A stretch of 64,000 bases of DNA, from assembly GCF_010993745.1 (NCBI RefSeq), contig NZ_WOTN01000002.1, positions 744,001 to 808,000 of the forward strand, written 5' to 3'. Under the pieces are notes generated by a model. The model was not told the DNA's origin, did no database searches, and was given only the letters and a program-made list of their open reading frames with translations. Position numbers and translations under genes: made by a program. Of this stretch, positions 25,497-34,967 are shown piece after piece. This DNA comes from Fodinicola acaciae (lineage in GTDB: Bacteria > Actinomycetota > Actinomycetes > Mycobacteriales > HKI-0501). Position 1 is the first letter of the stretch. Every line of letters starts with the position of its first letter.

Positions 25497-26735
25497 ATGT
25501 CGTTGCGGATCGCTCACTTCACCGACACCTGGCTGCCGCGCCGCGACGGCGTCGTCACGAGTGTCCAGACCCTCGACCGGCAGCTGCGCGCGGCCGGCGA
25601 GCAGAGCCTGGTCGTCGTGCCGCGGCACCGGGACGCGGTCGCCGAGGTCGGCCAGTCGTTGCACACGCTGCGGTCGCTGCCGTGCGGAGTGGCCGGCCTG
25701 CGGCTCGCGACGCTGCCGGGACGGCGGCAGGCCGACGCGATCGGCGAGTGGTCGCCGGACGTGATCCACGCGCACACGGTCGGACCGGTTGGGCTGCTCG
25801 GCGTGTACGCGGCGAAGCGGCTCGGGTTGCCGTTGGTGCTGACCTACCACACCGATCTGCACGCGTACGCCGATGCTTATCGCGTGCCGACGCGCGCGTT
25901 GCAGGTCGCGGTCGCGGCCTACCGCCGGCGTCTGGGCGCTGGACCGCGGCCAGCCGCCGACTCGCGGCGGGCGCTCGTCGACGAAGGCCTGCGCATCCTT
26001 ATGGAGCGCGCGGATGCCGTCGTGCTGCCAACGCGCGCGATCCTCGACCGCGTACGGCTGCCGGTGCCGGACGAGCGGCTGCACGTGCTGCCGACCGGAG
26101 TGGCCGGACGGTCCGTACGGTCGGCGGAGGTGGCGGCCTTTCGGCAGTGGCACGGCCTGTCCAGCCGCGACCGGCTGGTGCTGACGGTCGGCCGGGTGAC
26201 CGCGGAGAAAGGCATCGACCTGCTGTTCCGGTCCTTCGGGCAGGTGCTGGCCACGCAGCCGCGCGCGCGGTTGCTGCTCGTCGGCAAGGTCTATGACCTG
26301 CCGGCGCTGGCCGAGCTGGTGCGGTCACACGGCCTCGGCCGGCGCGTCGTCTGCACCGGTGAGCTGCCGCCGGAGCGGGTCGCCGCCGCGTACGCCGCCG
26401 CCGTACAGTCCGGCGGAGCGCTGGCCTTCGCGTCGCAGACCGACACGCAGGGGCTCGTGCTGTCCGAGGCGGCACACGCCGGCCTGCCGTGCGCGATGGT
26501 CGACGCCGGCCTGCTGGCCGCTGGTCCGTTGGCCGGTGCGGCGTTGTGTACGCCGGCCGAGCCGGTGGCCTTCGGCGCGGCGATCGAGCGTCTGCTCGCT
26601 AACCCCGTGCTGGCGACCGCTCTGGCCGACCGCGCGCGTCGGGCCGTGCTGGCGCACACGCCACAGGCGTACGTGTCGTCGATGCTGTCGGTCTACGCCA
26701 CTGCCTCCGGCCTCCGTACGCCCATCGCCGCCTGA
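25497..26735 (+). CDS. GT4-family glycosyltransferase
   Basis: The 412-aa protein opens [20 protein letters not shown], the N-terminus of GT4 enzymes such as phosphatidylinositol or sugar mannosyltransferases. It has [40 protein letters not shown] (acceptor domain), [20 protein letters not shown] (donor domain start) and [20 protein letters not shown] (Glu-x7-Glu-like region). It should transfer a sugar from a nucleotide donor at the cytoplasmic face; the acceptor may be a glycolipid. ATG 25497 was selected because the fold starts there. The upstream 238 bp are GC-rich with no recognised element. Confidence 0.88.
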   Translation: MSLRIAHFTDTWLPRRDGVVTSVQTLDRQLRAAGEQSLVVVPRHRDAVAEVGQSLHTLRSLPCGVAGLRLATLPGRRQADAIGEWSPDVIHAHTVGPVGLLGVYAAKRLGLPLVLTYHTDLHAYADAYRVPTRALQVAVAAYRRRLGAGPRPAADSRRALVDEGLRILMERADAVVLPTRAILDRVRLPVPDERLHVLPTGVAGRSVRSAEVAAFRQWHGLSSRDRLVLTVGRVTAEKGIDLLFRSFGQVLATQPRARLLLVGKVYDLPALAELVRSHGLGRRVVCTGELPPERVAAAYAAAVQSGGALAFASQTDTQGLVLSEAAHAGLPCAMVDAGLLAAGPLAGAALCTPAEPVAFGAAIERLLANPVLATALADRARRAVLAHTPQAYVSSMLSVYATASGLRTPIAA

Positions 26736-26803
26736 AAGCCTGGAGGTGGCCCTGTTGCACGTGGGGAGTCCCCGCGGCCAGCCGGTCGGATACGGTGCAC
26801 GTC

Positions 26804-27439
26804 GTGAGCACTGACATGGAGACCCTCGTCGTCGACCATCCGCTGGCCGCGGCTCGGTTGACCACGATGCGCGACGCGCGCACCGACTCGGCCACCTTCC
26901 GCGCGGCGCTGGACGAGCTGACCGTGATGCTGGTGTACGAGGCGACCCGCACGCTGCCGGTGGACCGCTATCAGATCCACACGCCGGTCGCGCGTACGAA
27001 CGGCTATCGGCTGGCCAACCCGCCGCTGCTCGTACCGGTCCTGCGTGCCGGCCTCGGCATGGCGCGCGCCGCGCTCGGCCTGCTGCCGGAGGCGGCGATG
27101 GGGTTCGTCGGCCTGGCGCGAAACGAGGAGACGTTCCAGCCGCGTGCGTACATGGAGTCGCTGCCGGCCGACCTGACCGGCAAGCCGGTCTTCCTGCTCG
27201 ACCCGATGGTCGCGACCGGCGGCTCGGTGGTGCACGCCGTACGCCTGCTGACCGACCGCGGCGCCGACGACGTGACGGTGATCTGCGCGCTGGCCGCTCC
27301 GGAGGCGCTGCACACGCTGGCCGACGCGAAGTTGCCGATCCGGCTGATCACCGCGAGCGTCGACGAGCGGCTCAACGACTCGGCATACATCGTGCCGGGT
27401 CTCGGCGACGCCGGCGACCGGCAGTTCGGCGCCGTATGA
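26804..27439 (+). CDS. upp: uracil phosphoribosyltransferase
   Basis: The product (about 211 aa) makes UMP from uracil and PRPP. It contains [49 protein letters not shown], and the PRPP loop [20 protein letters not shown]; it ends [13 protein letters not shown] as in the family. Candidate starts are GTG 26804, ATG 26816 and a weak one at 26795. The lipoprotein gene begins inside its last codons (ATGA-type overlap at 27436-27439). In many actinobacteria upp is near the phosphomannomutase and PNP genes, as here. Confidence 0.95.
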   Translation: MSTDMETLVVDHPLAAARLTTMRDARTDSATFRAALDELTVMLVYEATRTLPVDRYQIHTPVARTNGYRLANPPLLVPVLRAGLGMARAALGLLPEAAMGFVGLARNEETFQPRAYMESLPADLTGKPVFLLDPMVATGGSVVHAVRLLTDRGADDVTVICALAAPEALHTLADAKLPIRLITASVDERLNDSAYIVPGLGDAGDRQFGAV

Positions 27440-27795
27440 GAATCTTCGCCGCCGCCGCGATCGCGGCGGCGCTGTTGGCCGGATGTGCCGCGCCAGGACC
27501 AAAACACGTCGTCGTGCTGTCGGTCAGCGCGCAGGATCCGGACACCTCCGCGGATGTCACGTACGCGGTCGGCGCCGGCGCCGAGTCGCACCAGGAGTCC
27601 GATGTGGACACTCCGTGGACCGCCACCGTCGACGACACGTCGAAGGGCGTCGCCAAAATCGTACTGACCGCCGCGCTCGCGGCAAATCCCGACGCGGTCG
27701 TCGCCGGTACGGTTTTCACCTGCAAAGTGACTGTCGACGGCAAAGCCGTTGTTACCAGGTCTGGCAAGGACAAAGTCAGTTGCACGGTCGGCTAA
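27436..27795 (+). CDS. MmpS-like lipoprotein, first copy
   Basis: The 119-aa protein has a lipoprotein signal with lipobox LLAGC (Cys16). The mature part reads [20 protein letters not shown], then [10 protein letters not shown] and [12 protein letters not shown] ending in VSCTV. That order, an early beta strand, a PW turn and a two-Cys C-terminal sheet, resembles the MmpS transport accessory fold. Confidence is moderate because the sequence is divergent and no MmpL gene is nearby. It is translationally coupled to upp (4-bp overlap) and followed 39 bp later by a paralogue. Confidence 0.6.
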   Translation: MRIFAAAAIAAALLAGCAAPGPKHVVVLSVSAQDPDTSADVTYAVGAGAESHQESDVDTPWTATVDDTSKGVAKIVLTAALAANPDAVVAGTVFTCKVTVDGKAVVTRSGKDKVSCTVG

Positions 27796-27834
27796 CATCT
27801 CGGTCGGGGTAGGCACGGACCGAGTGAGGAGCCA

Positions 27835-28257
27835 ATGCGCAAACCGATCACCGCCGCCTGCCTTCTTGCCGCTTTGACGCTCGCCGGCTGCGGCGGCGGA
27901 CCTGCGGGACCCGCTCCGGCGCAGTCGAGTGCGGCGGCCAAAAAACATACCGTCGTCCTGAGTTTGCGCGGATATCAGGCCGGCGACCACGCCGACCTCA
28001 ACTACAGCGTGCTCGCCGGCGAGTCGCAGCAGGTCCACGACGCCGCGCTGCCGTGGACGCGTACGCTGCAAAGTCCGTTGGAAGCGCTCGATGATCCCGA
28101 GCTGACCGCGACCGGCGTCATCGCCGGCGGACACAATCCGCAGCTGGAATGCTCGATCAGCGTGGACGGCAAGGTCGTCGACAGCCACAACGCCGAAGGT
28201 GTGGTGTCGTGCAAGTACACGGTGCCCCTGGAGGGTGTGTCGCAGCCGGCTTCATAG
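27835..28257 (+). CDS. MmpS-like lipoprotein, second copy
   Basis: The 140-aa paralogue has lipobox LTLAGC (Cys19), a short GPAGPAPAQ spacer, then HTVVLSLRGYQAGDHADLNY, AALPWTRTL and LECSISVDGKVV ending near VSCKYTVPLE. It shares the PW turn and the two C-terminal Cys with its upstream neighbour; the pair is probably one operon with upp. GTG is not used; ATG 27835 has a GAGGAGCC ribosome-binding site. The 3' end overlaps the convergent mutase by 6 bp. Confidence 0.6.
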   Translation: MRKPITAACLLAALTLAGCGGGPAGPAPAQSSAAAKKHTVVLSLRGYQAGDHADLNYSVLAGESQQVHDAALPWTRTLQSPLEALDDPELTATGVIAGGHNPQLECSISVDGKVVDSHNAEGVVSCKYTVPLEGVSQPAS

Positions 28258-29871
28258 TCCAAGAGCTGTCCCGATTTCGCCGCGCAGGCGCGTCATCGCG
28301 TCACCGGTGAGCTCGACGGTTTCCAGATATGCCTTGAGTTTCGGCTCGGTGCCCGATGGCCGGACGACGACGCGTACGCCGTCGGCGCGCAGCGTGACCA
28401 CGTCGGCGTCCGGCAGCAGGTCGACGTTTCCGGTCACCGGCCGGCCGAGCAGGGCGGCCGGTGGATGGGCGCGCAGCCGTGCCATCGCGGCGGCGATCTC
28501 CGCGACATCCGTTACCCGTACGGAAAGCTGGTCGGTCTGGTGCCGGCCGTGCACGCGCGCCAGCTCGTCGAGGCGGTCCAGCAGCGTCGCGCCGGCGGCC
28601 TTCAACCGAGCCGCGAGGTCGGCGATCAGGATCGCCGCGGAAATGCCGTCCTTGTCGCGTACCAGGTCAGGCGCGACGCAATATCCCAGCGCTTCCTCGT
28701 ATCCGTAGGCCAGCGGCTCGCCGGCGCGGACGATCCACTTGAAACCGGTCAGCGTCTCCGCGTACGGCTGGCCGGCCTTTTCCGCGATCGAGCGCAACAT
28801 CTGCGACGAGACGATGGTGGTGGCGTACGTGCCGGTGCGGCCGAGCCGGATCAGGTGGTCGGCGAGCAGCACGCCGACCTCGTCGCCGCGCAGAATCCGC
28901 CAGGAGTCCGGATCCGACGCGGGACCGCGCGCCGGATCGGCCACCGCGACCGCGCATCGATCGGCGTCCGGATCGTTGGCGATCGCGATGTCGGCGCCGG
29001 TTTTCGCGGCCAGCGCGCGTACCAGATCCATCGCGCCGGGCTCCTCCGGATTGGGGAACGGCACGGTGGGGAAGTCGGGGTCGGGGTCGTGCTGCTCCGG
29101 CACCGAATCCGGCGGCCGGAAGCCGGCCTTTGCGAAGACCCGAGCCAAAGTCTCGGCGCCGACGCCGTGCATTGCCGTGTACGCGACGCGGAGGTCTTTT
29201 GGTGCGTCGGCGTCGACCAGCGCGGCGACGGCGTCCACATAGGACTCGACGAGCGACTCGTCGATGATTCTCCAACCGTGGCCGAGGCGTACGTCCGCGA
29301 GCGGGCCGACCGCGCGTATCGCGGCCTCGATGCCCCGGTCGACCGGCGGCACGATCTGTCCACCGCGTCCGTCCGCGCCGCCGAGATAGACCTTGTATCC
29401 GTTGTCCGCCGGTGGATTGTGGCTGGCGGTCACCATCACGCCGGCCGTCGCGTCCAGCGCTCGCACCGCGTACGCGAGCAGTGGTGTCGGCAGCAGTTTG
29501 GGCATCAGCAACGCTTCGCGGCCGCTGCCGGTCACCACGGCCGCGGTTTCCTCGGCGAAATCACGAGATCCGTGCCGCGCGTCGAAGCCGATCACCACCG
29601 GACCGGTGCGGCCAGCACTGTCCAAATAGGACGAAAGGCCGGCCGCGGCGGCGCGTACGACGGCGCGGTTCATGCCGTTGGGGCCGGCCCGCAGCACTCC
29701 GCGCAGGCCGGCCGTACCGAAGGCCAGGGGTTGCGCGAAACGGTCCTTGAGCTCGGCTGCGGTCCGCGGCAGGCCGTCGATCAGCGCCTGCAACTCGGCG
29801 CGCGTGGCCGGGTCGGGATCGTCGTCACGCCAGGCGGTCGCCGCTGCCGTCAGGTCGTCGTGCTGTGCCAT
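28252..29871 (-). CDS. phospho-sugar mutase (phosphomannomutase/phosphoglucomutase/phosphopentomutase type)
   Basis: The 539-aa protein begins MAQHDDLTAAATAWRDDDPD, with a phosphoserine loop VMVTASHNPPADNGYKVY, the metal loop ANDPDADRCAVA, the sugar loop TLTGFKWIVRAGEPLAYGYE and the phosphate loop VRPSGTEPKLKAY. All four functional sites of the alpha-D-phosphohexomutase family are intact. It may act as a phosphopentomutase for nucleoside salvage, given upp and punA nearby, or as PMM/PGM. It is the last gene after a kinase on the same strand, 22 bp apart. Confidence 0.92.
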   Translation of the reverse strand: MAQHDDLTAAATAWRDDDPDPATRAELQALIDGLPRTAAELKDRFAQPLAFGTAGLRGVLRAGPNGMNRAVVRAAAAGLSSYLDSAGRTGPVVIGFDARHGSRDFAEETAAVVTGSGREALLMPKLLPTPLLAYAVRALDATAGVMVTASHNPPADNGYKVYLGGADGRGGQIVPPVDRGIEAAIRAVGPLADVRLGHGWRIIDESLVESYVDAVAALVDADAPKDLRVAYTAMHGVGAETLARVFAKAGFRPPDSVPEQHDPDPDFPTVPFPNPEEPGAMDLVRALAAKTGADIAIANDPDADRCAVAVADPARGPASDPDSWRILRGDEVGVLLADHLIRLGRTGTYATTIVSSQMLRSIAEKAGQPYAETLTGFKWIVRAGEPLAYGYEEALGYCVAPDLVRDKDGISAAILIADLAARLKAAGATLLDRLDELARVHGRHQTDQLSVRVTDVAEIAAAMARLRAHPPAALLGRPVTGNVDLLPDADVVTLRADGVRVVVRPSGTEPKLKAYLETVELTGDAMTRLRGEIGTALGL

Positions 29872-29893
29872 GCTGCCATCGTGCCCGATGGCC

Positions 29894-31597
29894 TCAGGTG
29901 GCGATGATGGTGTCGGCGACCACAATGTCGAAGAGTGGTTGGTAGCGGCCGAAGTCGGCGTCCGGCGCCAGTGTGGCGAGCTGCCACGACTTGCCGTCCG
30001 AGGTCACCGCGCCGTAGAGCACGTTGTGCCGCTTGACGCCCTGGTCGAGCCAGGTGAACTCCCAGCGCGCACCGTTGTCCACCCCGGCGAAGCGCACCTT
30101 CTTGATGCTGACCAGCTGATAGCCGGACAGGTGGGAGCTGCTGCCGGTGTCGGCGCGCGCGTCGCTGCCGGCCTGGAACTCGTCGACCGCCGAGCCGCGT
30201 GCCTGGCCTGGCTGGGAGAACTGGACGCGGATCTTCTTGCTGTCCGGCTGGTCCGGCGGACCGTACGCGAACAGCTTCGGGTCGGTCGGTTTGCTGACCC
30301 AGCCGACCGGGACGGCGACCTTGAAGCCTCTGATGTCCTCCACCGTGACGGTCGCCGGTGGCGTACTGCTGGCGCTGCTGGTCGGGGTCTTCGGTGACGG
30401 AGTGCCGGTTGGGCCGGTGGAGCCGTGGCTGAGCGTCCAGACGACGGCCGTGCCTGCTCCGGCGGCTACGACGAGCGCCAGGACGATGACGACTATCGCG
30501 ATCGGCCGGCGGCGTTTGGTCGGTCTCGGCGGCGGTGGTGGTGGCGCTGGCCGGACCGGTGGCGGCGGTGTGGCCGGTCGGCCGTACAAGGTGCCGGATC
30601 GCGGTGGCGTCGAGACCGTGGCGCGGCCGATCGGTGGGCTCATCGGCAGGACCTGCGTCTGGTGCACCTGCACGGTCGACGCTTCCGGTCCGGCCGGCGG
30701 TGGCGGCACCGGGATCGGGTCGGCCGGCGCCGGTGCGGTCGGCATGCTGGTCGCCGGCAGGGGTGCCGCGCCTTCGGCTGCCTGCTTGAGGGCTTTGAGC
30801 GCCGCGTCGGCGTCGAGGCGGCGGGTCTGGTCCTTGTCCAGGAGGCCGGCGAGCAGGGGTTGGAGGGGGCCGGCGAGGCGGAAGGGGTCCGGCGGCTCGT
30901 TGAGGATCGCGGCGAGCGTGGGCAGCGGGCCTTCGCGGTCGAACGGAGGCCGGCCTTCGACGGCCTGGTAGAGCGTGGCGCCGAGCGAGAACAGGTCGCT
31001 CGGCGGTCCGATGGTCTCTCCGCGTACGCGCTCCGGTGCGATGAACGGCGGTGAGCCGATCATCAGCCCGGTCGCGGTCAGCGAGGTCTTGTCCAGCTCG
31101 AAGGCGATACCGAAGTCGGTGAGGCTGACCGCTCCGTCGGCGCCGACGATGACGTTGGCCGGCTTGACGTCGCGGTGCAGCACGCCGGCCTTGTGCGCGG
31201 CGGTGAGCGCGCCGAGCAGCGCGATGCCGATCTCGGCCACCTGCGGCGCCGGCAGTGGACCGCCGTCCATCACCAGGTCGTCGAGGCTCCTGCCGTTGAT
31301 CAGCTCCATGACGATCCAGGGGCTGTCGTCGACGGTGAGTACGTCGTACACGCTGACGATCGCCGGATGCCGCAGCCGCGCGCCGAGCCGGGCCTCCTTG
31401 AGCAGCCGGTCGGACATCTCCCTGCGTACCTCGGCCGCCATCGACGCCGGCAGCAGCAGCTCCTTGAGCGCCACCTCCCGATCCAGGATCCGGTCGCGCG
31501 CTCGCCACACCCGACCCATGCCGCCCTGACCGATCGCCGACACCACGGTGTAGCGATCAGCAATCACCCGGCTCTCGCCGGCCGGCGCCCCGACCAC
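29894..31597 (-). CDS. membrane Ser/Thr protein kinase, first of a pair
   Basis: The 567-aa protein starts at GTG 31597. The kinase domain (about 14-270) has GQGGMG (23-28), Lys45 in VALKE, HRDVKPAN with Asp143, DFG at 161-163 and an APERV segment. A Pro-rich juxtamembrane part (PPPPRPTKRRRP) precedes a single transmembrane helix (IAIVVIVLALVVAAGAGTAV). The extracellular part (about 400-567) ends in a beta-rich sensor with VAVPVGWVSKPTDP and ARWEFTWLDQG. There are no PASTA repeats. The kinase at 32.9-34.8 kb has the same overall plan and a similar extracellular domain. Confidence 0.93.
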   Translation of the reverse strand: MVGAPAGESRVIADRYTVVSAIGQGGMGRVWRARDRILDREVALKELLLPASMAAEVRREMSDRLLKEARLGARLRHPAIVSVYDVLTVDDSPWIVMELINGRSLDDLVMDGGPLPAPQVAEIGIALLGALTAAHKAGVLHRDVKPANVIVGADGAVSLTDFGIAFELDKTSLTATGLMIGSPPFIAPERVRGETIGPPSDLFSLGATLYQAVEGRPPFDREGPLPTLAAILNEPPDPFRLAGPLQPLLAGLLDKDQTRRLDADAALKALKQAAEGAAPLPATSMPTAPAPADPIPVPPPPAGPEASTVQVHQTQVLPMSPPIGRATVSTPPRSGTLYGRPATPPPPVRPAPPPPPPRPTKRRRPIAIVVIVLALVVAAGAGTAVVWTLSHGSTGPTGTPSPKTPTSSASSTPPATVTVEDIRGFKVAVPVGWVSKPTDPKLFAYGPPDQPDSKKIRVQFSQPGQARGSAVDEFQAGSDARADTGSSSHLSGYQLVSIKKVRFAGVDNGARWEFTWLDQGVKRHNVLYGAVTSDGKSWQLATLAPDADFGRYQPLFDIVVADTIIAT

Positions 31598-31680
31598 CCC
31601 GCCAGGTTAGGGCCCGACGCCACCACCCGTGAATCATCCAGCAGTCCACCACCCCACCCTTGCCCCAAAAGGCAACCGCC

Positions 31681-32076
31681 GACTACCCGCTACAGCGCGA
31701 AACTGTCGTACCCCCCTGCCAAATTTGGCCCCCACCCAGATCGGGTGGGGGGTGGGTTCGCGTGGAAACTTACCTAAGTTCGAAATTTGATCTTGAAACG
31801 TGCGTTGAGCGCTAAATGCCCTATTTGCGCAAATGTCAGATGCACGCAAGGCCCCCTTGCGTGCATCCAGCGCACGCATGGAGGCCATGCGTGCATGGCG
31901 CCATGTGTCAGGAGTGACTTCTGTGATCACAGTGGCCATTGAGTCACATGAGGCTAGCGACCAAGATCAACTTCTATGTATGTGAGTTTCCAACGCGAAC
32001 CCACCCCCCGCCCGATCTGGGTGGGGGCCCAGATTGGCAGGGGGGTACGACAGTTTCTCGCCGTAGCGGGTAAGTC
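31681..32076. repeat. 396-bp nested inverted-repeat element downstream of punA
   Basis: The outer arms, 31681-31772 and 31982-32076, are inverted copies about 90 bp long with roughly nine of ten positions matching. Inside lie two perfect hairpins: 31839-31851 with 31855-31867 (13 bp), and 31872-31881 with 31885-31894 (10 bp). The right arm ends in the punA stop codon; the left ends 84 bp before the kinase start. It contains no gene. Its outer arms share GCGAAACTGTCG with the arms at 45448-45561, and its inner part matches 39521-39557. It may be a miniature mobile repeat, a structured RNA or a terminator. Confidence 0.75.
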
Positions 32077-32872
32077 AGAGTTTGGCGACGATGGCGGCCA
32101 GGACGTCGCCCAGGGAGGTGGCGGCGGCTTTGCCGGCGGCGAGGACTTCCTCGTGGTTGGGGGGTTGGTCGCTCAGGCCGGCGGCGACGTTGGTGACCAT
32201 CGACAGGCCGAGTACGTGCAGGCCGGCCGCGCGCGCGGCGATGGCTTCCAGGGCGGTCGACATGCCGACCAGGTCGGCGCCCACGGTGGCGAGCATGCGG
32301 ATCTCGGCGGGCGTCTCGAAGTGCGGACCCGGCAGCGCGGCATAGACGCCCTCGACCAGGCTCGGGTCGATCTCTCGCGCCAGCGACCGCAGCCGTGGCG
32401 AGTACGCGTCGACCAGGTCGACGAAGTTGGCGCCGACCAGCGGCGAGCGTGCGGTCAGGTTGAGATGGTCGCTGATGAGGACGGGCTGGCCGACGTGGTA
32501 GCCGCGGTTGATGCCGCCGGCCGCGTTGGTCAGCAGGATCGTGTGACAGCCGGCCGCCGCCGCGGTGCGTACGCCGTGCACGACCGGCTCGACGCCGAGG
32601 CCCTCGTAGAGATGCGTACGACCGAGGAACACCAGCACGCGCTTGTCCGCCACCGTCACCGAGCGGATCTTGCCGACGTGGCCGAGCGCGGTCGGCGGCG
32701 CGAAGCCCGGCAGGTCGGTCAGCGGCACCTCTGCCTCGGCGGAGCCGATCCGGTCGGCGGCCGGAGCCCAGCCGGAGCCGAGTACGACGGCCACGTCGTG
32801 CCGGTCGGCACCGGTGGCGCGTACGAGTGCGGCGGCGCTGTCCGCCGCGAGCTGCGTGGGATTGGTGGTCAC
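32075..32872 (-). CDS. punA: purine-nucleoside phosphorylase
   Basis: The 265-aa protein starts at GTG 32872 ([16 protein letters not shown]). It has [16 protein letters not shown] for phosphate binding, [20 protein letters not shown], the active-site [20 protein letters not shown], and [13 protein letters not shown]. It cleaves purine nucleosides with phosphate to give ribose 1-phosphate. The frame extends upstream without a conserved start, so the GTG at 32872 was chosen. It sits between two kinase genes on the same strand, 23 bp after the upstream kinase stop. The large nested repeat lies directly downstream, overlapping the stop. Confidence 0.93.
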   Translation of the reverse strand: MTTNPTQLAADSAAALVRATGADRHDVAVVLGSGWAPAADRIGSAEAEVPLTDLPGFAPPTALGHVGKIRSVTVADKRVLVFLGRTHLYEGLGVEPVVHGVRTAAAAGCHTILLTNAAGGINRGYHVGQPVLISDHLNLTARSPLVGANFVDLVDAYSPRLRSLAREIDPSLVEGVYAALPGPHFETPAEIRMLATVGADLVGMSTALEAIAARAAGLHVLGLSMVTNVAAGLSDQPPNHEEVLAAGKAAATSLGDVLAAIVAKL

Positions 32873-32884
32873 GGACGCCGAGGC

Positions 32885-32901
32885 TATAACAGACCCTAGG
32901 A
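32885..32901. repeat. IS-like end motif at the kinase stop codon
   Basis: On the minus strand the kinase stop reads CCTAGGGTCTGTTATAG. The first 12 bases match the motif at 50985-51002, and TAG is again the stop codon. The match ends after GTCTGTT. No inner transposon sequence is present. Confidence 0.4.
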
Positions 32902-34800
32902 GCCGAGCTTGAAGGTGGCGGCGACCTGGTCGAGCACCGGCCGCCGCGCGGCGAACTGGCTCTCCGGCGCGGACAGCGCCAGCTGATAGCTGCGGCCGTC
33001 CACCACGACGCCGCGATAGAGCGCGTGCCGCCGCTCCGCCTCGCCGTCGCGCTGGTAGGTCCATTCCCAGTCGACCGAGCTGAACGACCCCATCTGGGTG
33101 TTCTGGTAGCCGACCAGCTGATAGCCGGAAGTGCCGGCCACCCCGCGCTGCTGCCGCCGCGAGCCGGACTCCCAGACCTTCTTCTGCTCGGAGCTGCCGG
33201 CGTGTTCGGAGTAGACCTGGATCCACACCTTGCCGGTCGCGTCGTAGAACCGCACCGGGCTGTTGCCCTGCTGCTTCCAGCCGGCCGGCACCTTGACCTG
33301 GAAGCCGTCCTCGTCGGTGTAGAGCGTCAGCGGGATGGCCTGCGCGGACGCCTTTGGCTCCGGGTTGCCGCGGCTGAGGTTCATCCCGACGACGACGCCG
33401 GTGATGCCGATGACCAGCACGATCACCAGCGCCGCGACGCCGGCGAGTACGAGCGTGCGGCGGTTGCCGGGCTGTCGCGGCGACAGCGACGGCGCGGCCG
33501 GCGGCAGTGGGGGCGGCGGCCCGGACGGCGAGACCGGCGGGTGGTAGGTCACCTCGGTCGGCTGCTGCGGCGGCAGCTGGTATGCCGTCTGGCCCTGCGT
33601 CGTGTCGATGACCTGGTACGACCGCGGGTCGGCCACGCCGTACGAGAAACCCTGCTGAGGCGTGACCGGCAGCGCGGTCGTCGGCGACGGGGTCAGCTGC
33701 GGTTCCGGCGCCGGAGCCGCCGGCTCGGCGGCCGGCAGCGGCACCTGCATGGTCGCGTCCGGGGGTGTCTCTGATGGCGCGGTCTCGGCCAGCGGCGTCA
33801 CGCCCGGCAGGACGGCCGGCACCGCCGGCACCTCGGTCGCGCTCGGCTGCGCGCCCGGCAGCGGCGACGGCGTGTGCTGCACGGTCTGCGCGACCAGCGC
33901 GGCACGCCGGGCCGCGTCGCTGTCGGTGTCGCTGTTCAGGCCGGTGCCGAGCACCGACAGCAGGCCCTTACGCGCCTGCGCGTGCGTGAACCGCTCGGTG
34001 GGGCTCTTGACCAGCAGGCCGGTCAGCACCGGCTCCAGCGGACCCGCCTGCGGCATCGGGTCGGGGTCCTCGCCGACCACCGCGGTCAGCGTCGGCAGCG
34101 GGTCGCCGCGATCGAACGGCGGCTTGCCCTGCACCGCCGCGTACAGCGTCGCGCCGAGCGAGAACAGGTCGCTGGCCGGCCCGAAGGCCTGGCCGCGTGC
34201 ACGCTCCGGCGCGATGTACTGCGGCGAGCCGAGCAGCAGGCCGGTGCTGGTCAGCGACGAGTCGCCGGGCGCCGAGGCGACGCCGAAGTCGGTCAGGGTC
34301 GTACGGCCGTCCGGCGCGACCATCACGTTGCCTGGCTTGATGTCGCGGTGCAGCACGCCGGCGACGTGCGCCGCCTCCAACGCGCCGAGCACCGCCAGGC
34401 CGATGGCGGCGACCGTACGCGGCGGCAGCGGACCGTCCTCGCGGATGATGTCGGCGAGGCTGCGCGCCTCCAGCAGCTCCATCACGATCCACGGCCGGTT
34501 GTCGTCGTTGACCACGTCGAACACGCGGATCACCGACGGATGGTTCAGCGCGGCGGCCGCGCGCGCCTCGCGCAGCGTGCGCTCGCAGAGCATCTCGCGC
34601 TCGGCCTCCGGCAGGCCGGGCGGCAGCAGGACCTCCTTGACGGCGACGTCGCGGCGCAGCAGCTCGTCGCGAGCACGCCAAACGGTCCCCATGCCGCCGG
34701 CGCCGATCGTGGTACGCAGTACGTAGCGTCCACCGATGCGCCGCTCGCTCGTGGGGTTGCGGGTGTCCCGCTCGCCGGGGTGTGCGGTAGTCACTTCCAT
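32896..34800 (-). CDS. membrane Ser/Thr protein kinase, second of a pair
   Basis: The 634-aa protein begins [20 protein letters not shown] (ATG 34800; longer starts precede the fold). Kinase domain: GAGGMG (33-38), Lys55 in [13 protein letters not shown] with Asp153, DFG 171-173, [10 protein letters not shown] Pro-rich region and one transmembrane helix ([19 protein letters not shown]) lead to an extracellular domain (about 500-634) with [25 protein letters not shown] and a final [12 protein letters not shown]. It mirrors the downstream kinase. Its gene is followed by punA at 23 bp, and its upstream region is divergent from a membrane protein gene. Confidence 0.93.
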   Translation of the reverse strand: MEVTTAHPGERDTRNPTSERRIGGRYVLRTTIGAGGMGTVWRARDELLRRDVAVKEVLLPPGLPEAEREMLCERTLREARAAAALNHPSVIRVFDVVNDDNRPWIVMELLEARSLADIIREDGPLPPRTVAAIGLAVLGALEAAHVAGVLHRDIKPGNVMVAPDGRTTLTDFGVASAPGDSSLTSTGLLLGSPQYIAPERARGQAFGPASDLFSLGATLYAAVQGKPPFDRGDPLPTLTAVVGEDPDPMPQAGPLEPVLTGLLVKSPTERFTHAQARKGLLSVLGTGLNSDTDSDAARRAALVAQTVQHTPSPLPGAQPSATEVPAVPAVLPGVTPLAETAPSETPPDATMQVPLPAAEPAAPAPEPQLTPSPTTALPVTPQQGFSYGVADPRSYQVIDTTQGQTAYQLPPQQPTEVTYHPPVSPSGPPPPLPPAAPSLSPRQPGNRRTLVLAGVAALVIVLVIGITGVVVGMNLSRGNPEPKASAQAIPLTLYTDEDGFQVKVPAGWKQQGNSPVRFYDATGKVWIQVYSEHAGSSEQKKVWESGSRRQQRGVAGTSGYQLVGYQNTQMGSFSSVDWEWTYQRDGEAERRHALYRGVVVDGRSYQLALSAPESQFAARRPVLDQVAATFKLGS

Positions 34801-34967
34801 CCGTTCTACCCGATGCACCCTACCGTTAGCGAACCGGTCGGCGACCGCGAAACTCGGCCATAAAAGCCGCAAAACCGAAGATACACCGCAGTTGTCCGGC
34901 GTACTGCGCGGATTGCCGTAATTGACCGCATGAGTACGGTGTGCGGACAACGGGGAAAGGAAAGGCC

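Noticed and set aside
31634-31939. Small open frames across the 31.7-32.1 kb element
   Set aside because: Their translations are products of the palindromes themselves (repeated Met-Arg-Ala type strings) and no ribosome-binding site or homology supports them.
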